A stretch of 64,000 nt of DNA. Origin: Myxococcales bacterium. GTDB taxonomy: Bacteria > Myxococcota_A > Polyangia > Nannocystales > Nannocystaceae. Below, piece by piece: positions 39,525 through 51,607 of this stretch; the stretch's first letter is position 1, and each line of letters begins with the position of its first letter. The notes beneath the pieces were generated by a model. It ran no database searches. It was not told the DNA's origin and saw only the letters and a list, made by a program, of their open reading frames with translations. The DNA lies in NCBI GenBank assembly GCA_020633295.1, contig JACKDW010000001.1, positions 1,240,001 through 1,304,000 on the forward strand, written 5' to 3'. The position numbers were made by a program, and so were the translations under genes.

Positions 39525-40504
39525 GTGTCGTCGCACCCGCTCCGCGCGCTCGCCCTCGCGACGCTCGTCGGCTGCGCGCCCGCGCCGGGCGACGAAGCCG
39601 CGCGCGCGAGCCGAGCGACCGCGAGCCGGGCGCTGCGGCGCCGCGCGCTGATCCCCCGCGCGCGCCGGGAGACGAGGACGAGCAGGTGACACGACGCGAC
39701 GCGACCGACGCGACCGACGAGACCGCCGAGACCGCGCCCGACGGCCCGCCGTACGCTGTTGATGGCCCTGGAGACATCTTGATCGCGCGCCTCGTCGAGA
39801 ACGCGCCGCTGCGCGTCGAGAGCCCCTCGGAGTACTGCGTCGACGGCACGCTGTACCGCGGCGCGGGCTACCGCGCCGCCGATTTAAATCTGTTTGGAAA
39901 GACAGATTTAATAGAGCCGGGCTGGCGCGGCGCGCCCGTGATCCTGTACGGGCACGTGCGCCGCCCGCTGCTCGCCGCGCTGACCGAGGTCGGCCCGTGT
40001 CCGCCCGAGTACGACAACATCCCCATCCCGCAGATGCGCTCGGACCAGGGCAGCCCGGAGTGCGGGCAGAACATCGGCCGCTCGACCCGCGAGATCCTGG
40101 GGCGCCTCGAGTACTTCGAGCTGACGGGCGCGCGCTCGCTCTCGATCGTCGAGCCCGTGGCGCACGACGACGAGACCCTGACGCTGCGCCTGCGCAACCC
40201 GCTCGCGGTCGCGATCGAGGCGCGCGAGCGCGGCCCGCTGCGCGCGCTCCTGCGCTACGAGGGCACCTACGGCAAGCCCGGCGCCCACGATCGACCGATC
40301 GCGCTCTCGATCCCGCCGGGCGCGAGCCAGGAGCTGACCGTCGATCGCGTGTTCGAAGGCGGACCGCTCGCGCCGCGCGGCCACAAGATAGTCCGCGCCG
40401 CCAAGCAGCACGCGCTGTGGTCGCTCGCGCTGCGCGGGACGATCGGCGCGGCGCGGGTCGAGCTCGAGCTGCCGCTCGCGGGCCTCACCGTCACGCCGCG
40501 CTGA
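39525..40504 (+). CDS. Lipoprotein of unknown function, frameshifted as sequenced
   Basis: The GTG at 39525 starts a lipoprotein signal (SSHPLRALALATLVGCAPAP) that soon runs into a stop at 39687. The rest of the gene is in the frame one base back, from about 39600 to 40504 (linker DEDEQVTRRDATDATDETAE, then a folded region with ADGPPYAVDGPGDILIARLV-like and LSLYRGAG-type strands). A one-base deletion in the GCGCGCGCG tract near 39605 would join them into a protein of about 326 residues. A conservative call would start at the GTG at 39686 (272 residues). The body contains Cys pairs (VGPCPPEYDN, SPECGQNIG) and beta-type strands; no family recognised. It contains an AT-rich inverted repeat at 39884-39911. 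Confidence 0.6.
39884..39911. repeat. AT-rich 10-bp inverted repeat inside a coding region
   Basis: TTAAATCTGT and ACAGATTTAA, perfect arms around an 8-base spacer (TTGGAAAG), within the lipoprotein gene. The codons here (TTA, AAT, TTT, ATA) are very rare in this genome. Confidence 0.8.
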
Positions 40505-40522
40505 GCCTCGCCGTCGCCGCGA

Positions 40523-43168
40523 TCAGAAGTTGATGTTGTCCTCGTACTGCGCGTCGACCGAGTTGGTCCAGCGCGGCAGCTCGCCCTTGTACAGCAGGTC
40601 GTAGGCCGCCTTGACCTCGAGCACGCGCCGCGTGTAGCGGCCGGTCTCGACGAACGGGATCTCCTCGATGAACTCGTCGAGCTCGAGCGGCTGCCCGCCC
40701 GCGGCCTTGGCCGCGAGCCAGCGCGAGACGTTGAACGGGCCGCCGTTGTAGCTCGCGTAGGCCATGGCCGCCTGACCGTGGAACTTCGCCAGCAGCTCGG
40801 CGATGTAGTAGGTGGCCAGGCGCGCGTTCGTGTCGATGTCGAACAGCGTGTCGGCGTCGAAGCGGCCCTCCTCGCCGAGGCGCTCCGAGAGCTGCTCGCC
40901 GGTCCAGGGCATGATCTGCAGCGCGCCGCGGGCCCCGGCGGACGACACCACGTGCCGGCGGAAGCGCGACTCGGTGTACATCAGCGCCCACAGGTGATTC
41001 GGATCGACGCCGCGGACGTCAGCCTCGCGCTCGAGCACCGGCCGGAACGCGCGCGGGTGCCAGCGCGACTGATACGGGTAGCTGACGCTCGGCGTGAGCC
41101 GAGCGAGGCGGTACGGCTCGTCGAGCGCGCCGGCGAGCGTCCGAAGCTGCTCGCGCACGCGCTCCGAGGTCTCGCCGCTGCGGTAGAGCTTGCGGGCCTC
41201 ACGGCTCGGCTTGGGCTTCGGCAGGCTCCAGTCGGACTTCCAGCCCAGGCCGGCGATGTAGTCCTCGTTGCGCGGCGTGTAGCCGCCGCGCTTGCCGTAC
41301 GCACTCGTGATGTACTCGTCGGCGGCGATCCGGAACTCGCGGCGCGCCTCCTCGAGGTAGCCGATCCTGTGCAGCGCGGCCGCCCGGTCGAGCGCCTCGG
41401 ACGCGCCGCTGACCTCCGCGCGCAGTCCCTTGAACAGCGCCCGCGTCGCCTCGTAGTCGAGCCGCTCCGACTCGTCGGGCATCGGCTCGAGCTGCGGCAG
41501 CGCGCCGGCGTCGAGCCCGGCGTCGAGCAGCCGCTGACGGGCCTGCAGCCCGTAGTACGACAGCGCCTTGCGCTCGGCGAGCTTGCGGAGCAGGCCCGCG
41601 CCCTCCTCACGCTCCTCGGCGTCCTGCGAGCGCAGCAGCAGCTTGCCGCGGAAGTACTTGGCCTGCGTCGCCTTGCTGTGCACGCGGCGCTCGACCTCGG
41701 CGAACGCCGCGATCGCCTCGGCGTCCTTGCCCAGGCGCATCTTGAGCCAGGCGTCGAGCCAGCGCCGCTCGCTCTGGTAGGCGCGGTACTGCTTGTCGAA
41801 GCGCGCGAGCAGCTCGAGCGCCTTGTCGTACAGCCCGCCGCGGACGGCCACGCCGATCGCCGCCCACAGCTCGCTTTTGCCGATCATGCCCTTCTTGCCG
41901 GCGCGCTCGAGGTGCAGCGCGACGACCTCCTCGTACTGCGCGTCGCGCTCGAGGCAGCGGATCAGGTCGTCGCGCAGCTCGATCCCGCCAGCGTGCTCGT
42001 AGACGGCGCGGAAGTCGTTGGCGCAGGTGCGGTAGTCCTTCTGCTTGTAGGCCGTCCACGCGCGCGAGCGCTGGGCCTGACGACGGATCGAGGGCGGGGT
42101 CGAGGGCTCGTCGATGATCTCGTCGAGCAGGCCGCGCGAGAGCTCGACGTTCTTCAGCTGGCGCGCGTTCTCGGCCCGGATCATGTTCTCGGCCCGCGAC
42201 CACGGGCGGACCTTGATCTTGCGCTCGCGCTCGCCGAGCGCGGTCAGCTCGCTCCACGCGGCCTCCGCCTCGGGCTCGCCCGCGCGCTGCAGCGCGATCG
42301 AGCGCAGGCGCTCGGCGGCCTCGCTCTGCTTGCCCGCGCGGATCATCGCCTGGGCGCGCATGAGCTTGAGCTCGCCGATATGCGGGCAGTTGGGGTAGTC
42401 GGCGATCACCTTGTCGAGCGCCTTGATCGCCCGGTTGGCGGCGGCGCGCGCGGCCGAGGGGTTCGTGCCCTCGATCGCCGCGAGCACGCGCGCCTCGCTG
42501 ACGCGGACCTCGGGGAGGTTGCGGATCTTCGTGTGCTTGCGCGCGAGCGCAAGCTGGTGGACCGCGTCGCGCCGGCGCGCGTCGGCGTCGGCGACGGGGA
42601 GCGCCCCGCTGCTTGCGAGCGCCTCGAGGCTGAGCGCGAGCTCGAAGCGCACGCGCTCCGACGGCAGGTGATGGTCGAGCTTCTTCTCGGCGACGAGCGC
42701 CTCGAGGGCCGTGACCGCGACCTCGTGCGCGCCCGTCAGCCGAGCGGCGCGCCCCTCGATGGCCTTGTGTCGGAACCACTCGTCCGCGCCGGCGGGCGGC
42801 GCCTCGAGCTCGGCGAGCCGCGCGAGCGCGACGGCTGGCTCACCGGATTGCAGGAGGAACGCGGCGCCGTCGAGACCTGGCGGCGGGAGCTGCTGGTGCG
42901 GCTCGCCGGCGGCGCCTGGGGCCACGTCGGCGGCGGCCGAAGCGGACGACGCGGCCGCCTCGTCGAGCGCGGCGACCTGCGGGTGGCCAACCTCTCCAGC
43001 GGGCCACTGACTCGCCGCCGGCTTGGACGCTGCGGCTGGCTGGACGGTTTGCCCCTGAGCCTGGTTCTGATGGGTGGGACGGCAGGCAAACAGCGATGTC
43101 GAGAGCAGCGCGCACGCCATCGTCGCTGCTGTGAAGTACCGCTTGCTCCCGAGCGCCTTGCCGCGCAT
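40523..43168 (-). CDS. slt: Soluble lytic murein transglycosylase, lipoprotein form
   Basis: An 881-residue Slt70-like enzyme. The ATG at 43168 follows GGGGGAG by 5 bases and starts a signal with a lipobox-like LLSTSLFAC. A long superhelical region of helix pairs (about 150-680, for example ALEALVAEKKLD, FRIAADEYITSAYGKRGG) leads to the GH23 SLT domain (about 700-840) with catalytic Glu in LMYTESRFRRHVVSSAGARG, then ALQIMPWTGEQL and MAYASYNGGPFNVSRW. These enzymes cleave peptidoglycan glycan strands to 1,6-anhydro products. It is about 240 residues longer than E. coli Slt70, owing to a Gln/Ala/Pro-rich N-terminal linker and extra helices. It is convergent with the frameshifted lipoprotein gene. 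Confidence 0.9.
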   Translation of the reverse strand: MRGKALGSKRYFTAATMACALLSTSLFACRPTHQNQAQGQTVQPAAASKPAASQWPAGEVGHPQVAALDEAAASSASAAADVAPGAAGEPHQQLPPPGLDGAAFLLQSGEPAVALARLAELEAPPAGADEWFRHKAIEGRAARLTGAHEVAVTALEALVAEKKLDHHLPSERVRFELALSLEALASSGALPVADADARRRDAVHQLALARKHTKIRNLPEVRVSEARVLAAIEGTNPSAARAAANRAIKALDKVIADYPNCPHIGELKLMRAQAMIRAGKQSEAAERLRSIALQRAGEPEAEAAWSELTALGERERKIKVRPWSRAENMIRAENARQLKNVELSRGLLDEIIDEPSTPPSIRRQAQRSRAWTAYKQKDYRTCANDFRAVYEHAGGIELRDDLIRCLERDAQYEEVVALHLERAGKKGMIGKSELWAAIGVAVRGGLYDKALELLARFDKQYRAYQSERRWLDAWLKMRLGKDAEAIAAFAEVERRVHSKATQAKYFRGKLLLRSQDAEEREEGAGLLRKLAERKALSYYGLQARQRLLDAGLDAGALPQLEPMPDESERLDYEATRALFKGLRAEVSGASEALDRAAALHRIGYLEEARREFRIAADEYITSAYGKRGGYTPRNEDYIAGLGWKSDWSLPKPKPSREARKLYRSGETSERVREQLRTLAGALDEPYRLARLTPSVSYPYQSRWHPRAFRPVLEREADVRGVDPNHLWALMYTESRFRRHVVSSAGARGALQIMPWTGEQLSERLGEEGRFDADTLFDIDTNARLATYYIAELLAKFHGQAAMAYASYNGGPFNVSRWLAAKAAGGQPLELDEFIEEIPFVETGRYTRRVLEVKAAYDLLYKGELPRWTNSVDAQYEDNINF

Positions 43169-43351
43169 CACCACTCCCCCTAGAACATCAAGTCAGACTG
43201 AGATCAGCCTAGCATAGGACCCACCGCGTCCACAGTTTTCGCCAAAAACGAGGAGGGGCCTACGTGTACATACGCGCGGGCGTGCGATCTGATTCAGCGA
43301 CGCGCGCTCCCTTACGCGGCGATAACAAATCACGCGGCCGCGTCGGGGCGA

Positions 43352-43400
43352 CGCGTAGGGGGGCGACGCGTAGGAGTGCGCGTAGGGGTGCGCGTAGGGG
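43352..43400 (+). repeat. Four direct copies of CGCGTAGG
   Basis: Copies begin at 43352, 43368, 43379 and 43391 (spacing 16, 11 and 12 bases). The 11-12-base spacing is about one helical turn, as in clustered regulator sites. Confidence 0.55.
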
Positions 43401-43675
43401 GGCGCGCAGCGGAGCGCGCGGCGAGACGAAGGTGACGCGGTGTGGATCCGATCACGCTCGCGCGAACCTGCCGGCGAACCGCGCAACACCGATCGCGGGC
43501 GCGCGAACGCGGCGCGCAGCGACGCAGCGAGCCCGATCGCCGCGCCGCCGCTCCGGCCCGCGAGCGAGGTGCGTTCTCGCCCCACCCCGGGCCACACGGG
43601 ACTCATAGGGCGGGCTACAGATCACCGGAATTCCGCGGTTTCTGGCTCCCGCGGGCGAGAAAACGTTGATTGATC

Positions 43676-43681
43676 TATCGT
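43676..43681 (+). promoter_or_regulatory. -10-like hexamer before the fadN-like gene
   Basis: TATCGT followed by exactly 6 bases and the GTG at 43688; no ribosome site. Confidence 0.5.
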
Positions 43682-43687
43682 GCGCCC

Positions 43688-46129
<2,442 letters not shown>

Positions 46130-46177
46130 CCCGCCACCCACCACAGACGTACCCGTCAACAACAGGAACAACTCGCA

Positions 46178-47329
<1,152 letters not shown>

Positions 47330-47366
47330 TCGCGCTCGTCGTCGCCGTCGCCCCGCGCGACGATCT

Positions 47367-47395
47367 GCGGGCGGCCCTCGGCGAGGGTCGCCCGC
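47367..47395 (+). terminator. Hairpin terminator after fadNA
   Basis: 13-bp stem GCGGGCGGCCCTC/GAGGGTCGCCCGC (one G-T pair) with a GGC loop, 37 bases after the thiolase stop. No T-run. Confidence 0.6.
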
Positions 47396-47522
47396 GCGAC
47401 GTCAGGCCGCGAGTCTGCCAGCGGGCGCGGCCGCGTATACAACCGACGCGCCGAGAAGTGTGGGCATTCGCGGTCGCGCCGCCGTAAACGCGACACTGTC
47501 TCTGGGCCATAAACTGTCTGAC

Positions 47523-47535
47523 AGTACATGCGATT
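47523..47535. repeat. Small perfect palindrome
   Basis: ACTGTC-T-GACAGT in the gene-poor region; a further ACTGTC half-site lies at 47504. Possible regulator site. Confidence 0.3.
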
Positions 47536-48097
47536 ATCGATCGCGCCTCGGCCCGGAATTCCGGCCCGCGCGCTCCCCGACACGAACGCAGATTGAGTGC
47601 GCGGGTCACACACCCACAGCGCCCATGAGGCTTCCAACCCCCTACACGCGTTTAGAGGCAAAATTCGAGCCTGACAGGGGGAATCGGATCCGCGCAGCAG
47701 ACTCGATCGCAGACCGCGCAACGTGAGTTCACGAGTCATGTCGACTGGCGCGATCGAGCAACGCAATGGAAAATCCCATCGAGAAAAACATGCGATCACT
47801 CACATCTTCGTATGTGCCGGCTGTCCGGCCTTGGAGATCGCTGGGCGAGGGTCAAGACGCATTAAAAAACGCCTGATAATTGGGCGGAATAGGAGCTCCT
47901 GGACGCGGTCCGCCGCGCACGTTTGTGCGCGCCCGTCGAGCGACGGCCACGCCCGGTAGACCGCGCGCGCCGACGGCGATCCGCGCTCGACCGCCCATCG
48001 GCGATTCCGAGAATACGGGCATCACCGCGGTCACAGGGGCGGATTATCGAGCGACGCGCGCCAGCGCGAGCGTCGGTTAAAACATTGCCCAAGGGAC

Positions 48098-48226
48098 ATG
48101 TTCGAGCCAACGCGCGCCGCGAAAGTGACAGTTCCGCGCGACCTCGAGGTGGCAAAAGTGCACAAGAGCCGCGCGCGATCGGGACTCGCCCATCGCGCGC
48201 TCGTGCGCCCCGTAGCGGCGATTTAG
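48098..48226 (+). CDS. Possible 42-residue ORF
   Basis: An ATG preceded by AAGGGAC begins MFEPTRAAKVTVPRDLEVAK and stops at TAG 48226. It is Arg/Lys-rich with no homology that I recognise. The only support is the ribosome-like site; it may be chance. Confidence 0.15.
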   Translation: MFEPTRAAKVTVPRDLEVAKVHKSRARSGLAHRALVRPVAAI

Positions 48227-48347
48227 GCGCGAAATCAGGCGCTTGCGCGCGCTCGCGAGCTGAACATCCGCGCACACCAGGCGCAAACTCTACACATTTA
48301 CGCCCGCATTGCGTCGCGCGATCCGTGGCGGTGGACGAGACCGCGAG

Positions 48348-48375
48348 TTGACACCTCCCGGGCTTCGCATAGAAA
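48348..48375 (+). promoter_or_regulatory. Sigma-70-type promoter in the gene-poor region
   Basis: Perfect TTGACA (48348-48353), 16-base spacer, TAGAAA (48370-48375). Predicted start near 48382. No open frame follows; a strong terminator does. Confidence 0.5.
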
Positions 48376-48381
48376 TGGATC

Positions 48382-48602
48382 AAGATGGTGAAGCGGTACA
48401 CAGGGCACGCGCGCGTTCGCGGCACCGGGTCGTCGAGAGTATCGCGACAGCCCGAGGTCGGCGCGCTGGCTGGCTGGCCCGCGGCACACTCTGGCGGCCC
48501 GCTCAATCCCGAGAAGGCCGTCAAGACCCTTTATTGAGGTCTTTGAGACGAAAAGGCGCAGCATGCGGGTACGGTCATCCGGCCGTACCCGCAGCTTTTT
48601 TT
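48382..48602 (+). ncRNA. Candidate small RNA, about 220 nt
   Basis: Defined by a good promoter (48348-48375) and a strong intrinsic terminator (48564-48602) with no convincing ORF between them. A second small hairpin (AAGACC/GGTCTT around CTTTATTGA, about 48524-48544) precedes the terminator. It lacks recognisable 6S, RNase P, tmRNA or SRP RNA signatures. Existence of the transcript is inference. Confidence 0.45.
48564..48602 (+). terminator. Strong rho-independent terminator
   Basis: 11-bp stem TGCGGGTACGG/CCGTACCCGCA with an 8-base loop, then GC and seven T residues on the plus strand. In the minus direction it lacks a T-run, so it serves a plus-strand transcript; it might also weakly end the permease message. 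Confidence 0.85.
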
Positions 48603-48630
48603 GGTTCGCGCCGCGGCCAAGCTCCTAGGC

Positions 48631-50073
48631 CTAGGCGGACGCGCGCGCGCGTCGGGTCCACAGCAGGTAGACCGGGACGCCCGCGAGGATGACCCCGAGG
48701 TTGGCGAAGAACGTCCCCGGCTGAGTCACCGCGTAGTTCGTGAGCAGGCCGACCGAGGCGACGAGGAACAGCAGCGGCACCACGGGGTATCCCCAGGTCC
48801 GGTAGGGACGCGGGAGTTCGGGCCGACGCCGGCGCAGCCGCAGCACGGCCGCGACCGCGAGGATGTAGAACGGCCAGATGCCGATGACGAAGCCGTCGGC
48901 GAGCTGGGCGAAGTCGCGGATCGAGACGAACACGATCCCGAGGCAGACCGAGAGCATGATGGCGGCCGCCGGGGTGCCGTGGACGGGGTGCACGCGGGCG
49001 ATCCGCTGGAAGAACAGGCGGTCCTCGGCCATCGCGAAGAACACGCGCGGGCCCGTCATCATGGTGCCGTTGAGCGTGCCGAAGGTGCTCACCATGACGG
49101 CGCCGGCGATCAGCGTGACGCCGACCGGGCCGAGCAGCGCGGCGGCGACGTCGGCGGCGACGAGCTTCGAACCGGGCATGTCCGAGAGGCCGACGACCGT
49201 GATGTAGACGTAATTCGCGGCCAGGTAGAGCGCGACGACCCCCGCCGTGCCGAGGATGAACGCGCGCGGGAGCACGCGCTGGGGGTCACGGACCTCGCCG
49301 CTGACGAAGCCCGCGTCGGACCAGCCGTCGTAGGCCCAGAGCACCGCGATCGTGGCGACGCCGAAGGCCGCGAGCGAGCCCGAGGGCGGCGCCTCGGGGT
49401 CGACGGGCGGCGCGGGGATGTCGACGGGGTGCGACGCGACCATGACGAGCCCGAGGACCACGAGCGCGAGCAGGGCGAAGACCTTGAGCACCGTCGTCAG
49501 GTTCTGCACCCACGCGCCGAGGTGCACGCCGCGGATGTTGATGAGGCCCACGGCGATGATCATCAGCGCGGCGGTCCCCTGGGCGACCGTCACGCCCTGC
49601 GGCGCGAACGACCAGAACAGCGCGAGCTCGGTCGCGCCGTCGCGACCCAGCACGCGCCAGAGGTACTCCGACGAGGTGATCGAGATGGCGCCGTAGGACG
49701 AGGGGCGCAGGATCAGCAGCTGCGCCCAGCCGAACAGGAACGCGGGCAGGCGCCCGAAGGCCTCGCGGATGTACACGTAGGTGCCGCCGCTGCGCGGGAA
49801 CGCGGCCGCGAGCTCGGCGAGCGTCAGCGCGCCCGCGAGCGCGACCGCGCCGCCGACGATCCAGACGAGCGCGAATTGCCAACCGACCGTGACGTGCCCG
49901 GCGATCACCGCCGGCGTACGAAAGATGCCGCTGCCGATCGTCGAGCCGACGAGCACGGCCACCGCGCTGAACAGCCCGAGCCGCCGCGGCAGCCGCTCGC
50001 CCCACGGGTCGGCGCCGTCCGGGCGCGCGGTGTCTTGGGAGGTCGGAGCTCGCGGCGCGCCCTGGGTCACCAC
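48631..50073 (-). CDS. APC-superfamily amino acid permease
   Basis: A 480-residue transporter with 12 hydrophobic segments. Helix 1 holds the substrate-binding loop VGSTIGSGIFRTP (G-S-G-I-F), typical of the LAT/APC families, followed by ELAAAFPRSGGTYVYIREAFG in helix 2-3. LWAYDGWSDAGFVSGEVRDP is the usual helix 6-7 motif of this family. These carriers import or exchange amino acids; specificity cannot be read. Two consecutive GTG codons offer the start; TATGCC lies 5 bases upstream on the minus strand. It is convergent with the candidate small RNA. Confidence 0.88.
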   Translation of the reverse strand: MVTQGAPRAPTSQDTARPDGADPWGERLPRRLGLFSAVAVLVGSTIGSGIFRTPAVIAGHVTVGWQFALVWIVGGAVALAGALTLAELAAAFPRSGGTYVYIREAFGRLPAFLFGWAQLLILRPSSYGAISITSSEYLWRVLGRDGATELALFWSFAPQGVTVAQGTAALMIIAVGLINIRGVHLGAWVQNLTTVLKVFALLALVVLGLVMVASHPVDIPAPPVDPEAPPSGSLAAFGVATIAVLWAYDGWSDAGFVSGEVRDPQRVLPRAFILGTAGVVALYLAANYVYITVVGLSDMPGSKLVAADVAAALLGPVGVTLIAGAVMVSTFGTLNGTMMTGPRVFFAMAEDRLFFQRIARVHPVHGTPAAAIMLSVCLGIVFVSIRDFAQLADGFVIGIWPFYILAVAAVLRLRRRRPELPRPYRTWGYPVVPLLFLVASVGLLTNYAVTQPGTFFANLGVILAGVPVYLLWTRRARASA

Positions 50074-50157
50074 GATCGGGCATACCGCACTGCGGCGCGT
50101 TCACCAACGAATCGTCGACGCGCGGACGCGACCGTCCGCGTGGGTCGTGCGTGTGCC

Positions 50158-50313
50158 CTGACGACCTTCCTGACGACCTTCCTGACGACCTTCCTGACGA
50201 CCTTCCTGACGACCTTCCTGACGACCTTCCTGACGACCTTCCTGACGACCTTCCTGACGACCTTCCTGACGACCTTCCTGACGACCTTCCTGACGACCTT
50301 CCTGGCGACCTCG
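50158..50313. repeat. 12-bp tandem repeat array (VNTR-like)
   Basis: Twelve perfect copies of CTGACGACCTTC plus a thirteenth degenerate copy. It is intergenic, between the divergent permease and epimerase genes and ends 16 bases before the epimerase -10 hexamer. All frames are open, which explains the repetitive shadow peptides (DDLP, RKVV). Confidence 0.95.
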
Positions 50314-50329
50314 AGCGTCACCGATCTGC

Positions 50330-50335
50330 TACCGT
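50330..50335 (+). promoter_or_regulatory. -10-like hexamer before the epimerase gene
   Basis: TACCGT followed by 8 bases and the GTG at 50344. The -35 position falls inside the 12-bp repeat array. Confidence 0.4.
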
Positions 50336-50343
50336 AGGCGGGC

Positions 50344-51444
50344 GTGCGCGCCCGCTCCCGCCTGATCACGCTGTCGCTGCGCTACCCCTTCGGGCTCTCG
50401 CGCAGCACCGACACGCGCCTGCCCACGGTGCTGTTTCGGCTCGGCGACTGCGGTCTCGGCGAGGCGCCGCCGGTGCGCTACCTCGGCCAGGATCCCGCGA
50501 GCGCGCCGCCGCTCTTGCAGGCGATGGCCGCAGGGGTCGACGCCCACAACCTCGAGGACCTCGAGCTGCACGCGGCGCGCGGGCGCGAGCTCGCGCCCGC
50601 GCACTCGTCGGCGCGCTCCGCCTTCGACATCGCGCTCTGGGACGCTGCGGCGCGCCGTCGCGGGCTGCCGCTGCACGCCCACCTGACCGCCTTGGGCCTC
50701 GCGCCGCCGCTGCAGAGCGACAGCCACGACGCTGCCGACGGCGACCACGACGAGCGCGCGCGCACGACCTACACGATCGCGCTCGACTCGCTCGCGGCCA
50801 TGGAGACGCGCGCGACCACGGCCGCCGCAGCCGGGCTGCCGCTGCTCAAGATCAAGCTCGGGCGCGATCCGAGCTTCGACGTCGAGGCGGTTCGACGGAT
50901 CCGCGCGGCCGCGCCTGACGCGACGCTGCGCGTCGACGTCAACGGCGGCTGGGCCGTGCCCCTCGCCGACGCGCTCGCGCTGTGCCGCGCGCTCGCGGAG
51001 CTCGGCGTCGAGCTCATCGAGCAACCTCTGCCGATCGGCGCGATCGAGCAGACCGCGCGCCTGCGTCGCGCGTCGCCAGTGCCGATCATCGCCGACGAGG
51101 ACGCCCAGGATCGCCGCTCGCTCGCGGCGCTGCGCGAGCACGACGCGGTCGACGGCATCAACCTCAAGCTCTCGAAGTGCGGCGGCGTCAGCGAGGCGCT
51201 GGCGATGATCTCCGTCGCGCGCGCCCAGGGCTGGAGGATCCTCCTCGGCTGCATGGTCGAGACGCGCGTCGGGCTGTCGGCCGCGGCCCAGCTCGCCGCG
51301 CTGGTCGACGACTTCGATCTCGACGCGCACATGCTGACGACCGACGACCCCGTGGCCCCGGGCAGCGTGCCGCCGGCGCGCTGGTCCGCTCGCCTGCCGC
51401 GGCTCGACGGACCCGGGATCGGCGCGCCGCTCGACCTCCTGTGA
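50344..51444 (+). CDS. Enolase-superfamily dipeptide epimerase
   Basis: A 366-residue member of the mandelate racemase/muconate lactonising subgroup, nearest to L-Ala-D/L-Glu epimerases. Visible: acid/base lysines in LLKIKLGRDP (K-x-K), metal ligands Asp in LRVDVNGGWA, Glu in LIEQPLPIGA and Asp in IIADEDAQDR, and the opposite-face Lys in INLKLSKCGG. DDFDLDAHMLTTDDPV is typical of the C-terminal lid of dipeptide epimerases, whose role in bacteria is usually recycling murein peptides. GTG start supported by the hexamer at 50330. A 10-bp repeat array follows the stop. Confidence 0.87.
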   Translation: MRARSRLITLSLRYPFGLSRSTDTRLPTVLFRLGDCGLGEAPPVRYLGQDPASAPPLLQAMAAGVDAHNLEDLELHAARGRELAPAHSSARSAFDIALWDAAARRRGLPLHAHLTALGLAPPLQSDSHDAADGDHDERARTTYTIALDSLAAMETRATTAAAAGLPLLKIKLGRDPSFDVEAVRRIRAAAPDATLRVDVNGGWAVPLADALALCRALAELGVELIEQPLPIGAIEQTARLRRASPVPIIADEDAQDRRSLAALREHDAVDGINLKLSKCGGVSEALAMISVARAQGWRILLGCMVETRVGLSAAAQLAALVDDFDLDAHMLTTDDPVAPGSVPPARWSARLPRLDGPGIGAPLDLL

Positions 51445-51450
51445 GAACCG

Positions 51451-51550
51451 GAGCGCGAACCCGGAGAGACCCGGAGCGACCCGGAGCGACCCGGAGCGAC
51501 CCGGAGCGACCCGGAGAGACCCGGAGAGACCCGGAGAGTAACCCGGAGAG
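51451..51550. repeat. 10-bp tandem repeats
   Basis: About nine units of GACCCGGAGC or GACCCGGAGA, the last ones degenerate, in the 163-base gap between the epimerase and dynamin-like genes. Confidence 0.85.
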
Positions 51551-51607
51551 TGACCCCGGGAAATTGGACGCGCGCGCCCCCGGAGCGCATCCTCGCAGCC
51601 TCAGGAC

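Larger units (their letters stand above)
43169..43687. other. Divergent intergenic region with CGCGTAGG repeats
   Basis: 519 bases between the transglycosylase (minus) and fadN-like (plus) genes. It contains the repeat cluster at 43352-43400 and the TATCGT hexamer at 43676. Open frames in it are Arg/Ser-rich and have no ribosome site or homology, so I call no gene. Confidence 0.5.
47330..48630. other. 1.3-kb gene-poor region
   Basis: Noticeably less GC-rich than its surroundings. It holds the fadNA terminator (47367), a palindrome (47523), a GATAAT hexamer at 47875, a doubtful 42-codon ORF (48098) and a promoter-terminator pair (48348-48602). The ORFs reaching across it on both strands have mixed composition and no recognisable homology. 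Confidence 0.6.

Noticed and set aside
43193..43606. 137-codon minus-strand frame upstream of fadN
   Set aside because: Ser/Arg/Pro/Tyr-rich repeat text arising from the CGCGTAGG repeats; no ribosome site or homology.
50067..50369. Minus-strand and plus-strand peptides with RKVV or DDLP repeats
   Set aside because: Direct translation of the 12-bp tandem array; no supported start or flanking protein.
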